64,000 nt of DNA, taken from Galeruca laticollis. Taxonomy: Eukaryota; Arthropoda; Insecta; Coleoptera; Chrysomelidae. Below the pieces are notes generated by a model, which was not told where the DNA came from, searched no databases, and saw only the letters and a program-made list of their open reading frames with translations. Shown here piece after piece: positions 58,801-63,609 of this stretch (the first letter of the stretch is position 1; each line of letters opens with the position of its first letter). The stretch is taken from NCBI GenBank assembly GCA_963921935.1, contig OY998184.1, forward strand, positions 35,411,256 through 35,475,255. The letters are read 5' to 3'. The position numbers and the translations under genes were made by a program.

Positions 58801-58911
58801 ATTTCATGAATATACACTTAAAGAAATGAATCCGAGTATAAGAATTATAAGAAGAAATTTAACACAGATATACAATAGCGGAGGACTCAATGAAGAAAAA
58901 GAATTAATAAT
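26477..58911 (+). CDS. Gss: Glutathione synthetase (partial; three exons found)
   Basis: The enzyme ligates gamma-glutamylcysteine and glycine using ATP, the last step of glutathione synthesis in the cytosol. Exons found: 26477-26760, 37023-37189, 58673-58911. The first two join in phase at EGVSQ/PIGLGLFRCDYM. They hold KDWAIMHGVSMRPKD, ITFAPFVLFPS, VDEFTAKLFKIY, WKLIEINTIAAGFG (Glu and Asn of EIN bind Mg in the family), then AWELYGNSSAVILILVEDV and IRIIRRNLTQIYNSGGL. The junction 37189 to 58673 is out of phase and about 14 residues of the family are missing, so a small exon must lie unseen in the 21.5-kb gap. The extreme N-terminus and the C-terminal ATP-grasp part are not in the window or not found. 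The exons carry no stops, so the gene is probably functional. The introns hold nearly all the transposons from 27 to 58 kb. Confidence 0.88.
26824..27770. other. Intronic sequence of Gss, no feature seen
   Basis: AT-rich intron sequence without supported coding regions. Confidence 0.5.
27777..27811 (-). ncRNA. Degenerate hammerhead-ribozyme-like motif (Penelope-type repeat end)
   Basis: Read on the minus strand: GCTC, a CUGAUGA-like core decayed to CGTTGAT, stem II GGCATATTTATTTGCC, the invariant GAAA, then GCGC for stem III. This order is that of type I hammerheads known from Penelope-like element repeats. The conserved core has lost a base, so cleavage is unlikely. No Penelope RT coding is visible nearby. 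Confidence 0.4.
28526..28761 (-). mobile_element. Foldback element, copy 2, about 92-bp inverted arms
   Basis: TAGTGTTTTTAAATG at 28526 begins a left arm perfectly complementary to the right arm ending AAAAACACTA at 28720; the centre is near 28618 (CGATAAATCAATATCATCG). The 40-bp lead seen in copy 1 follows on the right in reverse complement (ATGAGCATATTCCACG to CAGTCAAT). Flanks are T-runs on both sides. Copy 1 (15786) lacks the inner part of the arms. Confidence 0.88.
28770..29320. other. Unidentified insertion inside the I-clade element
   Basis: This stretch separates two RT fragments of the same element and contains a small frame (29027-29281) with no recognised motif. It begins near an ATACAGGGTGATCC word, a type of end seen in small insect transposons. 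Nothing more can be supported. Confidence 0.35.
31258..31381 (+). repeat. Direct repeat module, copy 1
   Basis: Shares with 31694-31812 the stretch from GGAACGAAG through GGCTAGACGGAAAAAATTC, TTGTCACGACACTTTTTG and GCTGTGCGGCGTGCGCATG. The two copies flank a tRNA-like sequence. GGAACGAAGTTCC at 31261 and its reverse complement GGAACTTCGTTCC at 31961-31973 could be outer ends of one composite repeat. Confidence 0.75.
31584..31655 (+). tRNA. tRNA-Asp(GTC)-like sequence, probably a pseudogene
   Basis: TGTGGTCAGTATCCCCGCC, anticodon loop CTGTCAC (anticodon GTC), variable region and the T arm CGGGGTTCGATTCCCCG match metazoan tRNA-Asp. A-box and B-box promoter elements are both present and a T-rich tract follows. 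However, the acceptor stem is poor (ACTTTTG against CCGGGGA gives mostly G-T pairs and one A-A clash) and the anticodon stem has a C-A mismatch (CCCGC/GCGAG). It lies between two direct repeat modules, so it may be the head of a tRNA-derived SINE or a captured tRNA. Confidence 0.65.
31694..31812 (+). repeat. Direct repeat module, copy 2
   Basis: Second copy of the module at 31258-31381. It carries a short GAAGT tandem (GAAGTGAAGTGAAGTG) and a duplicated GCTATTGTAA word absent from copy 1. A (CTGT)n/(CT)n microsatellite follows at 31813-31843. Confidence 0.75.
31813..31843 (+). repeat. CTGT/CT microsatellite
   Basis: About four CTGT units followed by a CT dinucleotide run. Confidence 0.9.
32010..32690 (+). 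pseudogene. IS630/Tc1-like transposase fragment (copy 2)
   Basis: Pieces in order and in changing frames: ETWLKEGHTVSKVWVDTT (first Asp block, start 32010), GRRLIITHI then ENGIIYRGLLSF, DYFEEYFMQMLDLIPEHYVIVLDNASYHSRLAEKLP (32250-32353, second Asp in LDNA), WLDNHNIIYKEHSVKQELL and VLRLPPYHCELNAIEL (32518-32565, third acidic block). The DNA-binding half is missing. One stop near 32160 and frameshifts around 32355 and 32570 disable it. A related, longer copy starts 50 bp downstream, so the two are a head-to-tail pair. Confidence 0.8.
32741..34808 (+). pseudogene. IS630/Tc1-like transposase gene (copy 3), two exons, disabled
   Basis: Exon 1 is 32741-32869 (MAIPESEVVHKKLSEQCREI to STIPITK, donor GTAAGT). 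Exon 2 starts 33624 after TTTTGTTGTCAG (VIERVYAATKVSERTLSRIK, a helix-turn-helix region). The DDE domain follows: IIYRDETYIHSCHTH, RFIIVHAGSENGFVPNAGIM, VVVYERNIYYSEQ, then LRLPPYHPDLDLIESVWAAL and an acidic tail (EDVDSEDDEVDIESD). Disablements: a +1-type frame change near 34010, a stop at about 34108, another frame change near 34425. The second catalytic Asp (usual IDNAxYH) is replaced in YERNIYY, so chemistry would fail even if the frame were open. The protein would have cut and joined transposon ends in the nucleus. Confidence 0.82.
35826..35976 (+). pseudogene. IS630/Tc1-like transposase C-terminal fragment (copy 4)
   Basis: NNWKKAVNHAHKE then a stop, then MWQLNNIMDGTIESIM and VGVEDSSDSDEMEF ending TGA. 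This is the C-terminal helix and acidic Ser/Asp tail of the same transposase family as the upstream copies. Confidence 0.6.
35977..37020. other. Gss intron; diverged 200-bp tandem duplication
   Basis: No coding region seen. Two stretches starting TTCTATTGT at 36283 and 36483 are related over about 70 bp (CTACCTG-GTTCACTA, then CGAAAGTTA), suggesting an old tandem duplication with a 200-bp period. Confidence 0.5.
37023..37189 (+). CDS. Gss: Glutathione synthetase exon (Mg-binding EIN motif)
   Basis: Acceptor TCTGCGTTTCAG and donor GTAAGA. It starts in phase 0 and ends in phase 2. It encodes PIGLGLFRCDYML, a family-variable loop (CDNKRQESREDFHPLCS), then WKLIEINTIAAGFGWLG and TGLLH. The Arg of LFRCDYM corresponds to the conserved RSDYM Arg. 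Confidence 0.9.
37848..41222 (+). CDS. Harbinger MADF-domain accessory protein (2 exons)
   Basis: Exons are 37848-38037 (donor GTAAGT) and 40849-41222 (acceptor TTATTTCCAG), joining in phase at DDI(A)KALQKKW. The first exon has DDKLFINEIKENECIWNYSS and DGAWGALCEKF; the second has WKVLRDGFRRYVNKTKKIKS and YVYYHQLSFLLPLMEE. Together they make a MADF domain, the Myb/SANT-related DNA-binding partner that guides Harbinger transposase to the ends. The frame stops at 41220 (LHGD*), but one frame over FLSDDYKLDAETDLLKVI, a BESS-like continuation, follows, so a 1-bp frameshift probably shortens the protein. Its 2.8-kb intron contains the transposase exons on the other strand plus the two nested elements; its second exon lies inside the transposase intron. 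Confidence 0.8.
38501..39484 (-). mobile_element. Copy B of the satellite-bearing element, inside the Harbinger transposase
   Basis: It runs from ACTTTTCCGCCCAACC (38501) to ATCTTTAAAACCGTTTA (39484), the reverse orientation of copies A, C and D. It has a (GTC)n/(GTA)n triplet run at 38638-38688 and at least five units with GTTAGCACGATACAG (near 38709, 38883, 39046, 39199, 39375). Transposase coding resumes on both sides (LLPIK before, KRIFFYRLS after). Confidence 0.88.
39747..40550 (+). mobile_element. Copy C of the satellite-bearing element, inside the Harbinger transposase
   Basis: From TAAACGGTTTTAAAGATT (39747) to TTGGGCGGAAAAGT (40550). It splits the transposase between SGPLYYKHY and FSLVLMAVCD. 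Orientation is opposite to copy B only 0.26 kb away. It has three to four satellite units and a shorter GAC run (40394-40408). Confidence 0.88.
41223..41647 (+). other. Tail of the MADF gene in another frame
   Basis: FLSDDYKLDAETDLLKVIKN (41229-41290) looks like the BESS-like tail of the MADF protein after a 1-bp shift. A His/Ser/Thr-rich stretch follows (SHHARSLTITSPHTRSS), then stops. The transposase donor on the other strand lies at 41647. Confidence 0.45.
42119..42554. other. Gss intron, no feature seen
   Basis: AT-rich intron sequence with no supported gene. Confidence 0.4.
42555..43270 (-). pseudogene. RTE/L2-type non-LTR C-terminal remnant
   Basis: On the minus strand, ILNFGCETWMLNDR (near 43230-43270) matches the YGCETW block behind the RT domain, and WRDEIVKFI (near 42660) with EWRYLKEAFILQWIGKG-like pieces (42560-42610) matches the C-terminal end. 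Many frameshifts and stops. Only the general group is supported. Confidence 0.5.
43735..44232 (+). CDS. Apurinic-type endonuclease part of ORF2 (5' truncated)
   Basis: FSEHWLDKNNLELIK, GGVAIFSKSHL, YDAEFCGVELKDTIIIALYR, NIVLVGDFNLDIS and the TxxSCLD end form the exonuclease-endonuclease-phosphatase fold. GDFNLD carries catalytic Asp and Asn; the SDH block is in the next ORF (DPLVSDHNGQYI). This domain nicks target DNA to prime reverse transcription. The frame ends at 44232 because CTAGATA is tandemly duplicated (about 44217-44230), shifting the frame by +1; without it, the frame runs into the RT ORF. Confidence 0.85.
   Translation, partial: FLTEHPFDIVCFSEHWLDKNNLELIKLNDYNFISDFTRSRKQHGGVAIFSKSHLICKAVDLKQFSVIYDAEFCGVELKDTIIIALYRSSSRDNFTIFKDQIIKLLEYIHRKYKNIVLVGDFNLDISKNDDKSKDLKTVFTSFGLRHTIEEPTRIVLNSQSCLDTR
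44267..46438 (+). CDS. Reverse transcriptase part of ORF2, 723 codons open
   Basis: Begins near the end of the endonuclease (VDPLVSDHNGQYIYF). Linker, then RT: SWPDSFKISKIIPLYKNGD, FRPIAILPTINKIFELIV, FQFGYRKNKSCIRALLRL, LCDLTKAFDCVP (first Asp), GIPQGSILGPILFIIFVND, ILFADDTTTLSDG (FADD box), then KLLGIHLDTNLSW and HSNLTYGIMLWGSS. The C-terminal region RIIYNAPRNTNCKKIF ends LNTWA. No RNase H domain is present. A 21-bp in-frame tandem duplication (45319-45360, LEEVVQK repeated) lies between the fingers and the first catalytic block. The length and lack of stops suggest a recent copy. It would act as RT in a ribonucleoprotein with its own RNA. Confidence 0.92.
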   Translation: MGVVDPLVSDHNGQYIYFNHLLNENVPIIKRVINDATITAFSDKLSEVSWNDLDVHNMGADNLAENILNTLKHISDTCFCEKTVKTNKSNIKWFNNTLRSMRKNVITAKNKFMNTYSEGDCVNYKNLNKIYKKAIRSEKKLAYSKIIKDSDNKNKTCWTIVNSERRTKINKTKQSDISPQKFNEFFTSVSEIVLKSLGDSQYESSFFLNKLNKPAFSFFMNAILESDVHEAILKLSHSSCLDFYNINSKILKRCIHSLTYPLTILFNKCLEVGSWPDSFKISKIIPLYKNGDIDSPENFRPIAILPTINKIFELIVKEKLINYLEDKSLLTEFQFGYRKNKSCIRALLRLLEEVVQKLEEVVQKLEEGVNSVATLCDLTKAFDCVPADLLLNKLEFYGIRGNAHKLMTSYLSNRKQYVVCGNNQSDLRNIDNGIPQGSILGPILFIIFVNDLPGAIDTFCILFADDTTTLSDGTQAGDNILLNQWFLANKHKLKLNDTKTKHILFTLDKWAIKSEPVKLLGIHLDTNLSWSPHVDYLCSKLASQVFVIRQLKSCIPTHLLKSVYYSLFHSNLTYGIMLWGSSTSVHKVFVLQKTVVRIIYNAPRNTNCKKIFKKLEILPLPCLYIFEVLIETHKNRYVLTKHADVHNYDTRNSKDIVILKSRLKTTKNNKLDVTLYNSFVKYFEHINISDMTRVQFKHFAKSFLLNYCFYTVDEFLEELNTWA
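46583..47760 (-). pseudogene. IS630/Tc1-like transposase remnant (copy 5, reverse strand)
   Basis: Minus-strand order: RIRRHLNLETQKICFNVYKN (about 47690), KTIENWIKKLKFKSINKRQT, REENRPIVYLDETWYDTHDT (47190-47260, first Asp), PDLLLCIAVETKDGF then PNALKMF, LEPNSVIVLDNANNYKIF (46945-47000, second Asp), and LPPYFCIFNPIELIWAQLKQ (46780-46850, third acidic residue). All three acidic blocks survive, but at least three frame changes and several stops (47180, 47020, 46915) disable it. Confidence 0.82.
47761..49355. other. Gss intron, no gene recognised
   Basis: AT-rich. One 119-codon frame on the minus strand (48957-49316) has no recognisable motif and is not called. Confidence 0.45.
49583..51145 (+). 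pseudogene. PIF/Harbinger transposase, degenerate
   Basis: Pieces in order: LDFVALGFPRRYNERRNYYE, MDRLSFFPRFRLTKPSVLDL (49583-49780), NQFNVEGLTWNIYQSFNN, QNEFYNIARFPKVQATIDCTHIKIESPG (50190-50265, first Asp), LKILDMVARWPGSVHDTTIF (50440-50495, second Asp in SVHDTTIF), GSVIIG/GTAAAT donor at 50555, exon from about 50770 (GNSGYVLSNYLLTPLANP, NSIERVFGIW with the catalytic Glu), and LRLKIDTVLTII then AREMNEPEPPIPEDINEAEL. The core is recognisable and the three acidic residues survive, but frame breaks and stops (49838, 50148, 50902) disable it. The family cuts and pastes Harbinger elements. Confidence 0.82.
51430..52745 (-). pseudogene. Harbinger Myb/SANT-like accessory gene, degenerate
   Basis: Minus-strand pieces: KGAWEKTTHEYNATSSDTN-like block (GAWEKTTHEYNATSSDTN, near 52520-52570), QLKQERKSKKKEG, LKTGGGLPPQGSEFDEF (52390-52440), then the C-terminal RNQ/GT junction near 51700, and LAEKYEILADQKIIIV followed by KQLERDALHAKDVEIKKKRL (51440-51560), a coiled coil. 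This is the two-part layout of the Myb/SANT-like DNA-binding protein carried by insect Harbingers. Stops and frameshifts are frequent. It converges with the transposase gene. Confidence 0.65.
52991..53540. other. Gss intron, no gene recognised
   Basis: AT-rich sequence without supported features. Confidence 0.4.
53555..53676 (-). pseudogene. N-terminal fragment of a recombinase-like (Crypton-type?) ORF
   Basis: From an ATG at 53676: MKLNSELSCTPPELRNIAD, NKVNDLLPEKYKQKYGKEYE, RFLKRGVENSD then a stop. The LPEKYKQKYGKEYERFLKR pattern resembles the N-terminal SAM-like region of tyrosine-recombinase-derived insect proteins. No catalytic part follows. Low confidence. Confidence 0.3.
53677..54299. 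other. Gss intron, no gene recognised
   Basis: AT-rich sequence without supported features. Confidence 0.4.
54300..54850 (-). pseudogene. RTE-clade C-terminal remnant
   Basis: On the minus strand, LTSKIMLRTAEIMIL (near 54730), GVLRDRMWSDSIIE, RRMIPKRMANWARTQQPSTR and RRLEVAITGDVVG (near 54480-54560) follow the order of the tail behind the RT of RTE-clade elements, where RMANWARTQ-like and R-P-RRW-like blocks occur. Heavily mutated. The neighbouring element at 55224-58440 is a separate, younger relative. Confidence 0.5.
55224..58440 (-). mobile_element. RTE-clade non-LTR retrotransposon, nearly full length
   Basis: It ends in a (GAA)n-like tail (TCTTCTTCTTCTTCC on the plus strand, 55228-55245), usual for RTE 3' ends. 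It carries one ORF with endonuclease and RT on the minus strand, and a GC-richer 5' leader near 58300-58400. It lies antisense to Gss, just upstream of the exon at 58673. Confidence 0.88.
55268..58372 (-). pseudogene. RTE endonuclease-reverse transcriptase ORF with a duplicated YADD region
   Basis: Endonuclease 58372-57548: IRIACWNIKTLYSKDHE, IDICALSETEKKGKG, IHIISVYAPDINKPEE, KIILLGDLNARIGNE, then (next frame) SIIDYIITNRSFLP and ETDHKLV. RT from about 57452: LKNRKAPNQDKIPNELIK, PEEWKQSITIPIFKKGDK, YYRGITLLSTSLKLL, EEQQGLRRNRSTTDAL, CFIDLTNAFDRVP (first Asp), GIRQGDSLSPLLFNTIMD, CYADDAVLIAES (YADD), and a tail with ETSVTQRILRTTEMKTLRMI, RRKWNQHVNRMGPDRM and RPAGRPPKRWRDSW. The YADD segment is present twice, an exact 108-bp in-frame tandem duplication. 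Stops and shifts at 57911, 57548, 56100 and 55751 disable the ORF. Its role was target nicking and copying of its own RNA. Confidence 0.9.
58441..58672 (+). other. End of the large Gss intron
   Basis: AT-rich, with a pyrimidine-containing tract before the acceptor at 58671-58672. No other feature seen. Confidence 0.45.
58673..58911 (+). CDS. Gss: Glutathione synthetase exon (central domain)
   Basis: Acceptor ACTAAATTGTAG and donor GTAAAT. It encodes LPVNYALTGLCGGILEAWEL, then YGNSSAVILILVEDV, YNISDQKFHEYTLKEMNPS and IRIIRRNLTQIYNSGG. It begins in phase 0 and ends in phase 2, so the next exon (expected to encode the VYFR-type motif) lies beyond or was not found in 59-64 kb. The RTE element on the other strand ends its 5' side only about 230 bp upstream. 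Confidence 0.9.
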
Positions 58912-59640
58912 GTAAATATGAACTTATCTTATGTCTCAATATAGAAAAATAATTATTAATGTATATATAAATTTATCAATATATTTTAAATTATATAAAT
59001 TATTGTTATAAATCTAATTTACCTACGTCAAGAGTGAACTAACCATTTTTTGGTTATTGTAATTACGTAGGTCAAGGAGCCGAGGCTGTTTTTTTCTAAA
59101 TCATTAGAAGCTTCATATTCACAGGGGCCATTTGATAAAACCACACCTTTCATTTCATCTTCTGGGAAACATATTATAGGGTGGGCATGGTTGGGATAAT
59201 GGATATTCAATGTGGGCATAAACTGTCTTATCTCCAAAACAGCTTTTAGAAAAGAAACAGTGGAGGTTAGCTACAATCAAATATTTTTATTTCATGTGGA
59301 TCATAATTCTCTTAGTACCCATATTATCGTTCATGATTTTGATACGGTTTAACGGTTTTAGATTATCTTCTGCATGAAGAAAAATTGTATTGATATTTTT
59401 GAATAGAGTAGACGCACCAGTTTTCGCCACCTTAAGGAATTTTGTTATTTTGAATTCTATCCACAATTAGCCTACTCATATTTTTTAATTAATTGGGATT
59501 TTCGCATTTCTTGATTATTAAAGTATACGGTTGTTAAAAAAATAGCTAAAATTTTAATTTCATTCTTTAATAATATAACTTTCCTAAAGAGTCCTTATGT
59601 ACTGGCCACTTTGGATCTGAAGTGGCCATTTAAAAATATA
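58912..59640. other. Gss intron; one unassigned 69-codon antisense frame
   Basis: A frame on the minus strand (59237-59028) begins MEIRQFMPTLNIHYPNHAHP and continues with a Glu/Asp-rich, non-low-complexity sequence ending TITKKWLVHS. I do not recognise it. It could be a transposon remnant; no splice sites or neighbours support a host gene. Confidence 0.3.
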
Positions 59641-59645
59641 AAAAT

Positions 59646-59713
59646 ATATAGGGTGTCCCATTTAAGAAAGAACACTTTGGCTCTGACCCTCTTCTCTGGG
59701 ACATCCTGTATAA
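59646..59713. mobile_element. Very short MITE-like inverted repeat
   Basis: TATAGGGTGTCCCA and TGGGACATCCTGTATA are imperfect inverted ends of a 68-bp unit. Similar GGGTG words occur at 15962 and 28885. Confidence 0.45.
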
Positions 59714-60519
59714 TATTTTTGTTGAATTTTAAAAACTACATTAATAACCCTTTAACTCTTTTATGAAACATTGTTATCTGCATCAAATAATAAGTGAGAT
59801 ATAGAAGGGTCCATATATAATGAAAAACCCCGTACCTACGTTGGCGGCTAATAAGTAGTCGGAGTATATAAGTTAGTGACGATCTCATGATCTGTTTATA
59901 TCGACTCAAAGTTTGCAACTTTTAAATAACGGATAAGGCCTCCTCATTGCAATTTTTGTAATTCATTTTTGATGCGGGTATTTTGCCGTTTTATTGTTTT
60001 TTTATTTGCTGCCATTTTTCTAGTCAAAATTAGTACCCTATATGTTGTTAGTGTTTGTCATAAATTAATTGACATTAAAACAATAAGTCAGTATTCATAA
60101 TTTGGTCAAATCCCTACCTGCTATAGCATTCGGAAAACTGATTTTTTTTGTCCTATATAAATTGACGTAAGACTTTATAGTCCAGTAAATGAGTGACTGA
60201 AAAAATCGAAACCTGTAAATAAACCTGGCATGAGTTCCCACATAGCGCAATTTGTAGGTCATCGTAGATGTTTTAAAATGACAATTTAACTCATATATAA
60301 AAAATCGCATATGCGACAGTGCAATTGTCACTTTGACAGCGGCAAAAGTTAGCTTTAACTTTTACAGCGACAAATACACTAGTGGTTTTTTCACTTATTC
60401 ATTAAAATTAAAAATGTGTTTACTTTTAATGTTTCATAAATAAAGTTTGCATTGATATGTTTCCAAATTTCTCATTCATTAAATTGTCCTGCCGAATTAT
60501 ACTCGAGGTTTGTATTGAT
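59714..60519. other. No gene recognised
   Basis: AT-rich sequence; short frames only. Confidence 0.4.
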
Positions 60520-60673
60520 ATTGGGTAAATTTGTGTTGTTCAAATTCTAAACTGTTTCCTTTAGCAACCTAAAAATACTCCACCTTCGGTGTCGTGTTTT
60601 TAATAGTTGACAGTTATTCTCGTCAAATTGCTAGGAAACAGTTTCTCATTGAACAACCCAAATTTACCCGATA
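60520..60673. mobile_element. MITE with about 45-bp inverted repeats
   Basis: TTGGGTAAATTTGTGTTG (60521-) is inverted at the right end as CAACCCAAATTTACCCG (to about 60670). The arms continue through AAACTGTTTCCT and its complement AGGAAACAGTTT, close to the centre. No coding capacity. Confidence 0.75.
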
Positions 60674-61490
60674 AATTACAAACCACTTGTGCAATTATAA
60701 GTGAGAAAAACCTTTACGCGTTCTTGGCAGCGGAGGGGGCTGAAAATGGACCCCTAATCCTTGAAAAACAGATTTTCTGCTAATATCTGGCTAAATATGC
60801 CAATGAGAGAATTTTTGTTCAGACAATAAATGGAGATCAGCTCATTCTCTACAAAAATTAACCCTACCAATTTTTTCGCAATGCCAATATTTTTTGCACA
60901 ATCAGATTTCGAAAAATCCATAATTTTCATATTGAATAGATATGGTGGTTTCTTGCCGAATTTCCGCTCGATGGGGTTGGAAATGCACTGATCTCCATCT
61001 TTTGAGATCAATTGCAGATGGCGCCAGCACCTTTGCTCTTCTCGCTAAATTACGGAGTCCGTAAATGAAAATCTCGCAAATATTCGATTATTCGACAATA
61101 ATTACTAGCGGATTTCACCTGAATTCTTTTCTGCAAAGTGGCGCTTGGGTTCTCTCAATTGTATTAGCGAATGTTCTGTACAATTCTGACAACTTTTAGA
61201 GCGTGTTGAATATTCACTATACAACCATTTTAAACAATTTTCGCATTTTTGCGATTTTTTGCAAACTTTTTTGAGAATAATATGGGTGCAGGATTTCGGA
61301 AAAAATACGCAAGTCTTTGAAAAATAACATTTATTTGGAAGTATTGGTTAAATATAAAACATACATAACAACCTTTAGGGTGTCCTTAACCACTCCAAGT
61401 CATCAGAATCATATACATATTCTTCATCGTCAACGGTATTTTCGTCGCCTAATCCCTCTTGCTCCATTTCTACCCTTCCCCCTGTCGTCA
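60674..61490. other. No gene recognised
   Basis: AT-rich sequence with no supported gene. Glutathione synthetase exons downstream of 58911 were looked for here and not found. Confidence 0.4.
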
Positions 61491-61491
61491 T

Positions 61492-62106
61492 TTATCTCTC
61501 TTCCTCTAGCTGTATTTCTACCTCCTCGCTTTCTAACCCTTCTGTCTCTTCTTCCACCTCTATTTCTACTTCCGCCTCTAATTCTTCCAGGAATATACCT
61601 TCATTTCTTTTATAATTTGAACATTGTGTCAACTGACACTGAGCTGTGATGAGATTCAGAAGTGTGGTCTTGAATTCTGTGTTGGAAACAAGTGTGATTT
61701 GACGCCTTCTTGCCAAACTGCTCTTTCTTTTCTCTATTTCTATCGAAGTAGGTAACTGACAGAACAAACAATTGTTTTGGAAGTTAAAGCCACCATGGGA
61801 GCGCTGCTTTTGTCTCTTCGGGTTCGTTAAATGGTCCAAGCGTCTTGAAGAGTGCTTGTCAAACTCGTTATACGTAAACTTGCCTCGACATTTAATAATA
61901 TAGCGGTCCCTACACTTGTTGTGCATTCGTACAGAGGATTGTTTCTGGAGAAATAGGTGTAAATTATCGCATCTCTCCTTGCTCACTCGAATCAAATTTT
62001 CTAAACCACGAGTAACATTTACACCGTCATCCACAACACCCTGCTTACAAATAAAGTATTCTGGAATGGAATCCGGTTCCATTTTCACAACACCAAGAGC
62101 TACCAA
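61492..62106 (-). CDS. Uncharacterised repeat-family ORF with Cys/His motif (204 aa)
   Basis: I do not recognise a function. The first 130 residues contain CKQGVVDDGVNVTRGLENLI, RVSKERCDNLHLFLQKQSSV, HNKCRDRYIIKCR and FNFQNNCLFC, a spaced Cys/His pattern that recurs at the start of large uncharacterised insect proteins often associated with mobile elements. The last 45 residues are almost all Glu with Val, Leu and Ser (EELEAEVEIEVEEETEGLES), an acidic, probably disordered tail. The frame is intact but no downstream continuation was found, so it may be a truncated copy. No splice sites or promoter were identified. Confidence 0.45.
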   Translation of the reverse strand: MVALGVVKMEPDSIPEYFICKQGVVDDGVNVTRGLENLIRVSKERCDNLHLFLQKQSSVRMHNKCRDRYIIKCRGKFTYNEFDKHSSRRLDHLTNPKRQKQRSHGGFNFQNNCLFCQLPTSIEIEKRKSSLARRRQITLVSNTEFKTTLLNLITAQCQLTQCSNYKRNEGIFLEELEAEVEIEVEEETEGLESEEVEIQLEEER

Positions 62107-62144
62107 AAAAAAGATGATCCAACTGTTTTTTACACCGAACTGAA

Positions 62145-62690
62145 CAATTACACCAAGTTTTTAAAGTTGAGGCACAATAAAACAAATCTTATTTTCTGCT
62201 TCCAACAAAAAAATCCTTGAATATTCTTTCTTGTAGACAAGAATAACGTAGAAATTTTTCACTTTAAACACTTTTTTCTTCTTTATCACTTCTTTTTTTT
62301 ATTAATTTAATGAAATATATTTATTTTATTTTAAATAAATAATTCAAAATAAATACTGAAAAAATGTCATCAGTACATGAATAATACGGTCACATGCAGA
62401 CAACTATCGCCGCGTGGGTACACGAGGTTAGGTTATATACAATATCATGAATCTCGGAGGGGGAGCGGAAACACGAGCAACTGTAACAACCATTTTAGAA
62501 CGCAAAAGGAATATGGGGATTGACTTATATCAATAGAAAGGTCAGAATACAAGCTTTACTTTGATTTAATTAATAATCCTCAAGAAATAAAGAGCGGGGA
62601 AAAAGAAATGGTTAAACAAAAAAGGCCGGTGTTGACTCATGTGACCAATTTTCCTCATTTCTTGAAAATTATTAAACTCTATTAAAAATA
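62145..62690. other. No gene recognised
   Basis: AT-rich spacer without supported features. Confidence 0.4.
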
Positions 62691-62696
62691 AAAAAA

Positions 62697-63609
62697 TAAA
62701 CGGTTTTAAGGATTAAAACTAACTTTTCCGCATCTGTCGCCCTGAACAATATTCTATCATAAAATTATCACTTCGGGGGATGTATCGTGCTAACAAATCG
62801 AAATTTCTCCAAAAATAACCAAAAATTCAGTATATCTGGATTTATAGGACCGGCTGTACTCGCTCTAGTCGATAGGGTACATCTGTGAGACACCTTGAAC
62901 AATATTCAATCATAAAATGGGTCACTTGTATACACGCTGGAGGCTGTATCGTGCTAACAAACTGAAATTATCCAAAAATGACGAAAATTTGGTACTTCAA
63001 ATACCATAGCACCCGTTGTACTGGTTTTACTGAGTTGAATATCAATAGGGTTCATATTTGAGACGCTCTGAATAATATCCAATCATAAAATTGGTCACTT
63101 GTATATACTCCGGGGCTGTATCGTGCTAACAAACTGAAACTTCTCCAAAAATGACAAAAATATCGTACTTAAAGTACTGTAGCACCTGTTGTATTGGTTC
63201 CGGTGAGCTGAAAATCAATAGGTTTCATCAGTGAGATGCCCTGAATAATATACAATCATAAAATTGATGACTTGTTGAACTCCGGAGGCTGTATCGTGCT
63301 AACAAACTGAAATTTCTCAAAAAATTACAAAATGTCGTACTTCAAGTACAATAGCACCCGTTGTACTAGCTCTGGTGAACTGAAAACCAATAGGGATCAT
63401 CTGTGACATGTCCCTTACAATATTCAATCATAAAATTGTTGACTTATTACAATCCGGAGACATAAACACAGGATTTTTTTTCTAAAAACCGTTTTTTCGT
63501 GTTGTTGATGGAAAACGAGGAAATAACTCAAAAAAAATTTTCAAAATTCCAACTTTTTTTGGGGTAAACCAATACTTTTCTCGCATATAGAAAGGTTGGG
63601 CGGAAAAGT
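62697..63609 (+). mobile_element. Copy D of the satellite-bearing non-autonomous element
   Basis: From TAAACGGTTTTAAGGATT (62697) to GGTTGGGCGGAAAAGT (63609). Units with ATCGTGCTAAC lie near 62782, 62949, 63121 and 63293 (spacing 167-172 bp). The triplet run present in copies A2, B and C is missing; the last unit joins directly to ACACAGGATTTTTTTTC. No coding capacity. Confidence 0.88.
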
